This document shows positions 1 to 4,798 of a stretch of 8,199 nucleotides of DNA, in pieces. This stretch comes from JBCBZH01 sp039815415 (lineage in GTDB: Bacteria; Bacteroidota; Rhodothermia; Rhodothermales; Rubricoccaceae). Below the pieces are notes generated by a model. That model was not told the origin of the DNA, made no database searches, and saw only the letters and a list, made by a program, of their open reading frames with translations. Each line of letters starts with the position of its first letter. Position 1 is the first letter of the stretch. The stretch is from contig JBCBZH010000199.1 of NCBI GenBank assembly GCA_039815415.1, positions 1 through 8,199 on the forward strand, in the 5' to 3' direction. Made by a program: the position numbers and the translations under genes.

Positions 1-57
1 AGCGATAGCTTTCCATTGGGCGTCCGTCAGGTCGGAGCCGTAGCGTCGTGCTCGCAT
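1..57 (-). CDS. IS5-family transposase, N-terminus only (runs off left edge)
   Basis: Reading the minus strand from the ATG at 57-55 gives 19 codons, starting M-R-A-R and continuing RYGSDLTDAQWKAIA, before the window ends. The pattern RYxSDLTDxQWxxIxP is the characteristic N-terminus of short IS5-family (IS427/IS1031-like) DDE transposases or of the first ORF of frameshifted versions. Only the N-terminal DNA-binding start is visible, so catalytic residues and intactness cannot be judged. The ORF reads towards the left edge, so the whole element should lie to the left, with its right end near position 131. Family assignment is from the short motif; the exact subgroup is not certain. Confidence 0.8.
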   Translation of the reverse strand, partial: MRARRYGSDLTDAQWKAIA

Positions 58-131
58 GGCTTGTCTTGTGAAGGTGGAACTCCACAAGATCCTGGCGGGC
101 GTTCACCAGGGGGCTCGTCCCAAACAGCCTC
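1..131 (-). mobile_element. Right end of an IS5-type insertion sequence
   Basis: The 74 bases between the transposase start and position 131 are noncoding. On the minus strand they begin GAGGCTGTTTGGGACGAGCC, which looks like an IS427-type terminal repeat (from memory of the family style; not compared with a database). Directly outside it, from 132, starts TGAGCGGAGCGAAG, the interior of the intergenic repeat that is complete elsewhere in the window. The TGA at 132-134 would fit the 3-bp TNA target duplication of this group. The outer boundary is therefore inferred from the repeat interruption; the other end is outside the window. Confidence 0.5.
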
Positions 132-227
132 TGAGCGGAGCGAAGAATCTTGTTGGCTTCAACGCAATGCTCTGAACGGGCGTGACGCTGAATCCGACTA
201 GATCCTTCGCTGGTCGCTCAGGATGAC
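132..227. repeat. Inverted pair of GTCATCCTGAGCG-type intergenic repeats, interrupted by the IS
   Basis: A plus-oriented arm (132-150, TGAGCGGAGCGAAGAATCT) faces a minus-oriented arm at 201-227, which reads GATCCTTCG...CGCTCAGGATGAC. Together they flank about 50 bases with no gene. The same arrangement occurs at 921-1045. The left arm lacks its outer GTCATCC, exactly where the IS end lies. From 228 to the lipoprotein stop at 310 nothing else can be recognised. Confidence 0.7.
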
Positions 228-309
228 GAAACATGGTGGATCTACCACTCGATTCTTGTGGTGTTGAACGGCTGATATCACAGTTTGGCAGTGCTCAACC
301 CCGAATCCT

Positions 310-798
310 CTAGTGCGAAGAGGGAAGGGTAGCGTGGAACTTGCCAGAGGCTTGGGCCCTCGGTACCGTCGGATTAGAGAAACTTGCAGGTCCACGCATG
401 TGCGCGCTGAATGACCCCGCAATTCCGTCTGCCGTAGCGGAGGTGATCTGGAGCGTTCCGCGAAGTGTCGAAAACCCTCCGGGGCTTGCGTCTACGTAGA
501 TGTATGGGGTCCCATCAGACGAATCCACTAGATCGTAGCGGCCTCCCTCGAGCGTTTCTGGGAGACGTCCATTGATGACAACTGCGATAAAGCCATCGTC
601 ACCATCGAGGTGGATGGCGGTCCGCGGCATCTTTACGTCCAGCCCAAATGTGTCCACAACCACGGTCGCGTCCCCGCGCAACGAGTAGCCATCGGTGGCT
701 GACACCCGAGCCGTGAAGGTTCCAGGAGCTGGGCTGCTACCTTCAAGGAGGTCGCACGCCGAGAGGCCGAGGAAGCAAACTGCAAGTAGGAAACGCAT
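310..798 (-). CDS. Small outer-envelope lipoprotein of unknown function
   Basis: A 162-aa protein. The start at 798 is chosen because it begins with a textbook lipoprotein signal, MRFLLAVCFLGLSAC, with lipobox LSAC and the lipidated Cys at residue 15. The longer upstream ATG at 915 would bury this signal and run into a repeat hairpin. The mature part is rich in Gly, Ser, Thr and beta-type stretches. Its later part (GTLQIT...GIAGSFS, about residues 111-130) resembles small Bacteroidota lipoproteins in which a beta-sandwich ends in a G-x-L-x-I-T...G-T-F-S pattern (DUF6252-like). That is a resemblance by eye only. It should be exported and anchored by lipid. The gene stands alone, flanked on both sides by intergenic repeats, and no clear promoter is seen. 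Confidence 0.75.
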   Translation of the reverse strand: MRFLLAVCFLGLSACDLLEGSSPAPGTFTARVSATDGYSLRGDATVVVDTFGLDVKMPRTAIHLDGDDGFIAVVINGRLPETLEGGRYDLVDSSDGTPYIYVDASPGGFSTLRGTLQITSATADGIAGSFSAHMRGPASFSNPTVPRAQASGKFHATLPSSH

Positions 799-869
799 CG
801 TGGCTTCGGGACGCGAACCGTCTAGATACGACCTTGCACCCTTCCTGAACACGCGCAGGTCCGTGCCCG

Positions 870-903
870 TCGCCAGCTCGACCATGAGGCGTCGAGCTGG
901 CAA
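870..903. repeat. TCGCCAGCTCGA inverted-repeat hairpin
   Basis: GCCAGCTCGAC at 872-882 and GTCGAGCTGGC at 891-901 form a perfect 11-bp stem with the 8-base loop CATGAGGC. It lies upstream of the lipoprotein gene, inside a noncoding stretch. There is no T-run on either side, so a classical terminator role is unlikely. It is one of several copies of the same 12-bp family in this window. Confidence 0.8.
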
Positions 904-920
904 TGTCGTGTCCAAGGAGT

Positions 921-1045
921 GTCATCCTGAGCGGAGCCCGCAGGGCGCAGTCGAAGGATCTCCGGATGGCACCACGGATCCCCAGCTCGAGCTGGCGCTG
1001 TGCTCGGCAGAGATCCTTCGACTCGCTCCGCTCGCTCAGGATGAC
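921..1045. repeat. 125-bp composite inverted repeat with central CCAGCTCGAGCTGG palindrome
   Basis: The left arm is 921-961: GTCATCCTGAGCGGAG, then a GC insert, then TCGAAGGATCT. The right arm is 1011-1045: AGATCCTTCGA, a CGCTCCGCTCG insert, then CTCAGGATGAC. The outer 13 bases (GTCATCCTGAGCG) and the inner ends (TCGAAGGATCT) are exact inverted matches. The spacer holds a perfect 14-bp palindrome at 982-995 made of the GCCAGCTC octamer. When translated, the arms give the familiar spurious peptides of the ILSERSESKDL type, so open frames across 700-1290 are not genes. Confidence 0.85.
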
Positions 1046-1087
1046 AAAGGTGTGGGAGTGGAGACTGTGCCTCGCCTCCGCGTAGCT

Positions 1088-1153
1088 TCGCCAGCCCGAT
1101 GGCTGTCTCCGGCTCCTCCAGTTTTCTCGGGACTGTCCGCTCCGAGCTGGCGA
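1088..1153. repeat. Inverted TCGCCAGC pair
   Basis: TCGCCAGCCCGA at 1088-1099 and TCCGAGCTGGCGA at 1141-1153 form opposing copies of the same 12-bp family, bracketing about 40 bases. The intervening sequence carries no recognisable gene. Together with the neighbouring copies, this makes 870-1274 essentially a chain of repeat units. Confidence 0.55.
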
Positions 1154-1184
1154 GTCGATGTGCCGATAGCGGCTCCACGGTTCA

Positions 1185-1274
1185 TCGCTAGCTCGAGAGC
1201 GGCGGCGCACCCTACGGCGTCCCCTCTCCCCGCGGGAGAGGGACAGGGTGAGGGGTTCGGCGTCGGGCTAGCGA
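1185..1274. repeat. Nested repeat: TCGCTAGCYCGA ends around a CCCTCTCCC/GGGAGAGGG core
   Basis: The ends are TCGCTAGCTCGA (1185-1196) and TCGGGCTAGCGA (1263-1274), inverted with one difference (T/C). Inside lies CCCTCTCCC-CGC-GGGAGAGGG (1222-1242), a perfect 9-bp stem with 3-base loop, followed by ACAGGGTGAGGGG. That core is a widespread bacterial intergenic repeat, known from the spurious peptide PLPAGEGQGEG. The result is a unit of about 90 bp with consistent termini and a different repeat in the middle. Confidence 0.7.
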
Positions 1275-1357
1275 GCGCAGCCTATACTCAATGCACAACC
1301 TTCCGGTCTGCCAGAATCTCCTCACTGCCAATCATTGCAGTATTTACTCCGAACCCG

Positions 1358-1708
1358 TTGCAGCCGTATGCGGGGTTGGTCGCAATTGTCATTGTCATTC
1401 TGATCTCAAGGGCAGCGCGAAAGAGCATTCGCGATCAACGAGGGCGCCAGACTCGTATTCGCCTTGTCGTAGCAGCCTGTGGGTGTGCTTTCGTCGGAGT
1501 TGTTGCGCTGACGGTGGAGCACATACCCTTTGCGTGGGAATTCACTGCCGACTTTGAGTTCCGCGGTTTCCACCGTGCGCACCTAGCAGCGGAATGGCCG
1601 ATGTGGGTCTCTTACACTGCACCATACTACATATGGGCTGGAGTCATCTCGTTTTTGCCAGTAGCATGGTCAGCCTTAATGTCTCGCCGTGTGAACAAGC
1701 TTCGCTAG
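1358..1708 (+). CDS. Small three-helix membrane protein, start uncertain or 5'-truncated
   Basis: The reading frame ending at TAG 1706-1708 has a protein-like C-terminal part of about 116 residues with three hydrophobic segments: AGLVAIVIVILI near the N-terminus, RLVVAACGCAFVGVVALTV in the middle, and YYIWAGVISFLPVAWSAL near the end. It finishes in a basic RRVNKLR tail. No ATG in frame precedes the first helix. The TTG at 1358 is the only reasonable initiation codon before it, and the upstream frame is simply repeat DNA read through. Either TTG is the true start or the original 5' end was lost to repeat insertion. No family is recognised. Repeat units lie on both sides and there is no obvious operon partner. 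Confidence 0.45.
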   Translation: MQPYAGLVAIVIVILISRAARKSIRDQRGRQTRIRLVVAACGCAFVGVVALTVEHIPFAWEFTADFEFRGFHRAHLAAEWPMWVSYTAPYYIWAGVISFLPVAWSALMSRRVNKLR

Positions 1709-1772
1709 TCGCAAGCTCGAGGCCCGGAAGCCCTTCCGGAAAAAGGCCTTGCCAGCTGCCTCGCCAGCCCGT
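1709..1772. repeat. Degenerate repeat cluster directly after the membrane gene
   Basis: TCGCAAGCTCGA (1709-1720, one mismatch to the family motif) is followed by the hairpin CCGGAAG-CC-CTTCCGG (1724-1739). This sits inside a wider AGGCC/GGCCT pairing (1720-1724 with 1745-1749). TCGCCAGCCCGT follows at 1761-1772. The hairpin is followed by five As, not Ts, so it is not a plus-strand intrinsic terminator. The promoter of the next unit begins in this cluster. Confidence 0.5.
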
Positions 1773-1779
1773 AGTCTTG
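1749..1779 (+). promoter_or_regulatory. Candidate Bacteroidota-type promoter for the leader and fusion gene
   Basis: TTG at 1749-1751 and TAGTCTTG at 1772-1779 match the TTG / TAnnTTTG promoter of Bacteroidota, with one mismatch in the -7 box and 20 bases between the boxes. The expected start of transcription, a few bases after the -7 box, falls at or next to the ATG at 1785. The leader peptide mRNA could therefore be leaderless. The spacer and the first bases of the -7 box coincide with a copy of the TCGCCAGCCCG repeat. Confidence 0.45.
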
Positions 1780-1784
1780 CGCCC

Positions 1785-1880
1785 ATGCTGATCGCCGCCG
1801 CCGCCCGATTTACGACCCGTGGGTACGCAACTGCGTACCGCTATGCGCGTCCGGCGGGCCGGAGGCGGCTGATGGTCTGA
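1785..1880 (+). CDS. Phe/Tyr-containing leader peptide of an attenuator
   Basis: A 31-codon ORF from ATG 1785 to TGA 1878-1880. Its middle is FTTRGYATAYRY: one Phe (codon 9, TTT) and three Tyr (codons 14, 18 and 20; TAC, TAC, TAT), i.e. four aromatic residues in twelve. The ORF ends 25 bases before a strong intrinsic terminator and 70 bases before a gene for Phe and aromatic biosynthesis. This is the layout of amino-acid attenuators such as pheL, where ribosome stalling at the regulatory codons decides which RNA hairpin forms. The rest (AAAAR, PAGRRRL) is not distinctive. No Shine-Dalgarno is present, in keeping with the other genes or with leaderless translation. The ORF is too short to be trusted by coding statistics; the case rests on context and the RNA structures. 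Confidence 0.6.
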   Translation: MLIAAAARFTTRGYATAYRYARPAGRRRLMV

Positions 1881-1929
1881 CCGATCATCCCAGCCCTCTC
1901 GCAGAGCCCGCCCCCGGCGGGCTTTTTTT
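1822..1929 (+). promoter_or_regulatory. Attenuator: protector, antiterminator and terminator hairpins
   Basis: Three pairings can be seen. (a) GGTACGC 1822-1828 with GCGTACC 1833-1839, loop AACT, over the Tyr codons. (b) 1846-1854 with 1859-1867, nine pairs with one mismatch and loop CGGG. (c) The terminator, GCCCGCC 1906-1912 with GGCGGGC 1916-1922. The heptamer GGCGGGC occurs a second time at 1853-1859, exactly able to pair with 1906-1912 and so disrupt the terminator. That segment is locked up in hairpin (b) unless a ribosome stalled on Tyr codons 14 or 18 covers its 5' arm. Phe/Tyr-tRNA shortage would thus favour read-through. The pairings are seen in the sequence; the switching is inferred. 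Confidence 0.6.
1905..1929 (+). terminator. Intrinsic terminator within the leader
   Basis: GCCCGCC (1906-1912), loop CCC, GGCGGGC (1916-1922), then seven Ts (1923-1929). A perfect 7-bp all-GC stem, extendable by the A1905-T1923 pair, directly followed by the U-tract: the strongest terminator in the window. It lies 21 bases upstream of the fusion gene's ATG, so it would block that gene unless relieved. It is far from the preceding gene (stop at 1708), which supports an attenuator role over simple end-of-gene termination. Confidence 0.85.
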
Positions 1930-1950
1930 GTAGCTCCACCGTTTCCCGAC

Positions 1951-3990
1951 ATGGCTGACACGCCTTCGGACCTCTCCACCCTCCGCTCTGACCTCGACGC
2001 CATCGACCGCCGCCTGATCGACGCGCTGGCGGAACGGCAGGCACTCGTGACCCAGGTCGCCGCCGTCAAGGCCGACGACGGCTCGCTCCCGATCCGCGAT
2101 CCCGGTCGCGAGCAGACGCTCCTCTCTCGTGTCCACCAGCTCGCCGAAGATGCGGGCGTGGACGGCTACTTCGCCTCCACGCTGTACCGCCAGATCCTTC
2201 GGCACTCGGTCCGCTTCCAGGCCATCCGCCAGAAGGGGGAGGAGAGCGGCGCGGTGCGGATCGCCTACCAGGGCGTGGCGGGCTGCTACAGCCACTCCGC
2301 TGCGCGGCACCACTTCGCGGCGGTCGCCGAGGTGAGCTACGAGGGCGCGACCACGTTCGGCGGGGCCATCGACGCTCTCAAGAAGGGCCGGGCCGACCGG
2401 GCCGTGCTGCCGGTCGAGAACACGACCGCCGGGCCGATCTCGGGCGTGTACGACCTGCTGATGGAGCCGGGCCTCCACATCGTGGGCGAGGAGATCCTGA
2501 AGGTGGAGCACTGCCTGCTCGGCGTTGGAGACGTGCCGCTTTCCAAGATCGAACGCATCGGGACACACCCCCAGGCCATCCGCCAGTGCAGCCTCTTCTT
2601 GGACGAGTGGGGTGGGCACGTGGACGCCGAGGCCGACACGGCGGGCGCGGCCAAGCACATCGCCGAGCTGGGCGACCCGCGCCGCGCGGCCATCGCAGGC
2701 GAGGACGCCGCCGAGCTGTACGGCTTGCACATCATCAAGCGGCACGTCGCCAACCGGAAAGACAACTTCACGCGCTTTCTGGTAGTGGCCCGCGAGCCCA
2801 TCGCGCAGGACCCGCGCCTGCCGCACAAGACCTCGCTCGTGCTCTCCACGCACCACGAGACTGGCGCGCTGGCGCGGGTGCTCAACACCTTCGCCGAGGC
2901 GGGCGTCAACCTCACCAAGCTCGAGAGCCGCCCCAGCCCGACGACGCCCTTTGAGCACCTCTTCTATGTCGACCTGGAGGGTGGCATGCACGAGGACGCC
3001 GTCGCCAGCGCGGTGAAGGCCGCCGAGGAGATCACGCGCTCGCTCCGCGTGCTCGGCTCCTACCCGATCTTCCGCGCGGAGTCGCAGCGGGCGGCGCTGA
3101 AAGGGGCGTTTGTATCGGGTGATGGCGTGGTGAGCGAGGCGCCCGTTCGTCCGGCCCCGACCAAAGGCACCGCCAGCCCGAAGGCCAAGCGCGCCAAGCT
3201 GGTGGACCGGGGCGACCGGGACGACACCGTCATCGAGATCGGCGGCATCCGCGTGGGCGGCAACGAGCCGCCGATCCTGATTGCTGGGCCGTGCTCGGTG
3301 GAGAGCCGGGACCAGATCTTCGCCAGCGCGAAGGGCGTCCGCGAGGCGGGCGGCGTGATGCTGCGCGGCGGCTGCTTCAAGCCCCGCACACTGCCGTACG
3401 ACTTCCAGGGCCTTGGCTTCGAGGGGCTCAGCATTATGCACGAGGCGGGCCGCGCCAATGGCCTGCCCATCGTCACCGAGGTGCTGCACCCGCGCGATGT
3501 GGAGGGCGTGGCCCGCGAGGCCGACGTGCTCCAGATCGGCGCCCGCAACATGCAAAACTTCGAGCTTCTAAAGGAGGTCGGCAAGACGCGCACGGCGGTG
3601 CTCCTGAAGCGCGGCATGTCGTCGTCCATCGACGAATGGCTGGCGGCGGCGGAGTACATCCTGGCGGGTGGCAACGAGCGCGTGATGCTCTGCGAGCGGG
3701 GTATCCGCACCTTCGAGACGGCCACGCGCAACACGCTGGATCTCTCGGCGGTGGTGGTTGCCCGCGAGCGGACCCACCTGCCCATCATCGTAGATCCGAG
3801 CCATGCGGCTGGGCTCCGGCGGTGGGTACCCGCGCTGTGCCGTGCCGCCATCGCAGCGGGCGCGCATGGCCTGATCGTGGAGGCGCACCCCGACCCCGAC
3901 AACGCACTCTCCGACGGCCCGCAGTCGCTGACACTGGAGGCGCTCGCCGAACTGGGGCAGGAGTTGGGCGTGGCCCCGGTCGCGGCGTAG
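1951..3990 (+). CDS. Fused chorismate mutase / prephenate dehydratase / ACT / DAHP synthase
   Basis: 679 aa, cytoplasmic. Residues 1-92 are an AroQ chorismate mutase with the E. coli active-site set aligned by eye: R12, R29, K40, D50, R53, E54, Q90. Residues 102-280 are prephenate dehydratase with ENTTAGPISGVYDLL (156-170) and the catalytic Thr of the TRF motif (T274). Residues 294-372 are an ACT domain with GALA (305-308) and ESRP (325-328), the Phe-binding motifs. A charged, Pro/Ala/Lys-rich linker (about 380-425) leads to a type I-beta DAHP synthase (about 428-670): GPCSVES (446-452), KPRTLPYDFQG (477-487), GARNMQNF (530-537), DPSHAAG (615-621). Metal ligands are expected at C448, H618, E644 and D655. 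The protein would catalyse PEP plus erythrose-4-phosphate to DAHP, and chorismate via prephenate to phenylpyruvate, probably with Phe feedback through ACT. The start at 1951 fits the helix 1 alignment. No module looks degraded. Fusions of DAHPS with chorismate mutase and of mutase with dehydratase are known separately; the triple form is less usual. Symbols pheA and aroG/aroF both apply, so none is assigned. Confidence 0.95.
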   Translation: MADTPSDLSTLRSDLDAIDRRLIDALAERQALVTQVAAVKADDGSLPIRDPGREQTLLSRVHQLAEDAGVDGYFASTLYRQILRHSVRFQAIRQKGEESGAVRIAYQGVAGCYSHSAARHHFAAVAEVSYEGATTFGGAIDALKKGRADRAVLPVENTTAGPISGVYDLLMEPGLHIVGEEILKVEHCLLGVGDVPLSKIERIGTHPQAIRQCSLFLDEWGGHVDAEADTAGAAKHIAELGDPRRAAIAGEDAAELYGLHIIKRHVANRKDNFTRFLVVAREPIAQDPRLPHKTSLVLSTHHETGALARVLNTFAEAGVNLTKLESRPSPTTPFEHLFYVDLEGGMHEDAVASAVKAAEEITRSLRVLGSYPIFRAESQRAALKGAFVSGDGVVSEAPVRPAPTKGTASPKAKRAKLVDRGDRDDTVIEIGGIRVGGNEPPILIAGPCSVESRDQIFASAKGVREAGGVMLRGGCFKPRTLPYDFQGLGFEGLSIMHEAGRANGLPIVTEVLHPRDVEGVAREADVLQIGARNMQNFELLKEVGKTRTAVLLKRGMSSSIDEWLAAAEYILAGGNERVMLCERGIRTFETATRNTLDLSAVVVARERTHLPIIVDPSHAAGLRRWVPALCRAAIAAGAHGLIVEAHPDPDNALSDGPQSLTLEALAELGQELGVAPVAA

Positions 3991-3997
3991 GCGGATC

Positions 3998-4031
3998 TCG
4001 CCAGCTCGAGGGACGCGCCTCGAGCTGGCCG
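3998..4031. repeat. TCGCCAGCTCGA hairpin after the fusion gene
   Basis: GCCAGCTCGAGG (4000-4011) and CCTCGAGCTGGC (4018-4029) form a perfect 12-bp stem with loop GACGCG, starting eight bases after the stop codon. There is no U-tract. It could act as a 3'-end stabiliser or a factor-assisted terminator, but its sequence is that of the dispersed repeat found across the window. Confidence 0.8.
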
Positions 4032-4116
4032 GCGGAGCGACGCCCGACAGTCTACTACGGCCCTTTTAGAGTCAGAATCGCCGAAGTGAAGAAAGTTGTG
4101 GCGTGGAGGGAGCCAA

Positions 4117-4150
4117 ATTAATGTCTAAACTTTAAAGTCTAAACATCAAT
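4117..4150. promoter_or_regulatory. 34-bp dyad operator candidate for the MarR regulator
   Basis: Two 17-base arms meet at 4133/4134: ATTAATGTCTAAACTTT, and its partner, which reads ATTGATGTTTAGACTTT on the other strand. They match at 14 of 17 positions and contain the perfect core ACTTTAAAGT (4129-4138). This is a sharply AT-rich island in otherwise GC-rich DNA, about 20 bases ahead of the AhpD-like gene. Size and symmetry suit a MarR-type dimer site (possibly two overlapping half-site pairs), and a MarR gene follows downstream. The core promoter probably overlaps it; no exact TAnnTTTG box is seen. Confidence 0.55.
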
Positions 4151-4171
4151 AACCGTTCAGCGGCTCATCTC

Positions 4172-4723
4172 ATGGCTCAGTTCACCGTTCCTATCCTCGC
4201 CGACGTCACGGATTCCGACGCACGTCAGACGCTCGAAGGCATCCAGAGCAAGCTCGGCATGCTTCCCAATCTCTACGCCTTCGAGGCCCACGCGCCCCAG
4301 GCATTCCTCTCGAACCTCGCGTTCGCCCAGGCTCTTGAAAGCGGATCGTTCTCGAACCGCCAGGTTCAGGCCATCTACCTTGCCGTCAGCGAGGTCAACG
4401 ACTGTTCGTACTGCCTCTCTGCTCACACCGCGCTGGCGAAGATGAATGGGTTCTCGGAGGAGGAGACGTTCGACCTTCGCACCGGCACAATCGCGGATCC
4501 TATGCTCCGCACTCTGACGCAGCTCACCCGCTCCTTCGTGGAGACCAAGGGTCGCCCGGACGCAGCTCTCCTCGATGCCTTCTTTGCAGCTGGGTTCGAT
4601 CAGACCGCGTTCGTTGAGCTGGTGGGCCTGATCTCGGTTAAGACCCTCTCCAACTACATCCACAACGCCGCTCAATTCCCGGTTGACTTCCCGTTGGCCA
4701 AGCCGGTCCCGGTCCTCGTCTAG
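4172..4723 (+). CDS. AhpD-like / carboxymuconolactone decarboxylase family protein
   Basis: 183 aa. The central segment EVNDCSYCLSAHTALAKMNG (residues 74-93) is the AhpD-family signature, with the redox CxxC pair (C78, C81), the downstream His (H85) and the preceding Glu (E74). The all-alpha make-up and length fit the alkylhydroperoxidase/CMD group, which reduces peroxides or relays thiol reducing equivalents. Many members of this branch have unassigned substrates, so a specific reaction is not claimed. The preserved CxxC and His argue for a redox rather than a decarboxylase role. The start at 4172 gives a full-length N-terminus. It lies just downstream of the dyad operator and is followed by a MarR gene on the same strand, suggesting induction by an oxidant or electrophile sensed by that regulator. 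Confidence 0.85.
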   Translation: MAQFTVPILADVTDSDARQTLEGIQSKLGMLPNLYAFEAHAPQAFLSNLAFAQALESGSFSNRQVQAIYLAVSEVNDCSYCLSAHTALAKMNGFSEEETFDLRTGTIADPMLRTLTQLTRSFVETKGRPDAALLDAFFAAGFDQTAFVELVGLISVKTLSNYIHNAAQFPVDFPLAKPVPVLV

Positions 4724-4750
4724 ACACTCTCGTTGGGTCTCTATAAGGGG

Positions 4751-4790
4751 GAGCAGCGGATCTCGGCGTAACGTCGGGGTGCGCTGCTTC
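4751..4790 (+). other. Stem-loop ahead of the MarR gene
   Basis: GAGCAGCG (4751-4758) can pair with CGCTGCTTC (4782-4790), about 8 bp with one G-T pair and a loop of about 23 bases, followed by CTCTTCTGT and the ATG. It is a weak structure. It could be a terminator-like or start-sequestering element, or chance. Confidence 0.25.
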
Positions 4791-4798
4791 TCTTCTGT

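Noticed and set aside
16..201. 61-aa plus-strand frame at the left edge
   Set aside because: Antisense to the transposase N-terminus and running through the IS end and repeat; no protein-like features.
799..915. Longer start for the lipoprotein (ATG at 915)
   Set aside because: It would place 39 residues in front of a perfect lipoprotein signal and begin inside repeat DNA.
743..1210. Minus-strand frames of 155 and 118 aa and plus-strand frame of 60 aa
   Set aside because: They are translations of the GTCATCCTGAGCG repeat arms (ILSERSESKDL and HPERAERVEGS peptides), a well-known source of false genes.
870..1274. CRISPR array
   Set aside because: Repeats are inverted, of several types and irregularly spaced, without unique spacers of constant length; no cas genes are present.
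695..1357. N-terminal two thirds of the 337-aa plus-strand frame
   Set aside because: It translates intergenic repeats (CHPERSPQGAVEGSP, PLPAGEGQGEG) and lies antisense to the lipoprotein start. Only the part after about 1358 looks like a protein.
1885..3555. 556-aa open frame on the minus strand
   Set aside because: It is antisense to the fusion enzyme, whose motifs are intact on the plus strand. The antisense product is low-complexity (His/Arg/Val/Ala-rich), as expected from a GC-rich opposite strand.
4000..4029. Repeat hairpins after stop codons (4000-4029, 7909-7938) as intrinsic terminators
   Set aside because: Strong stems but no U-tract on either strand, and identical sequences occur upstream of genes and inside coding regions, so they are annotated as repeats.
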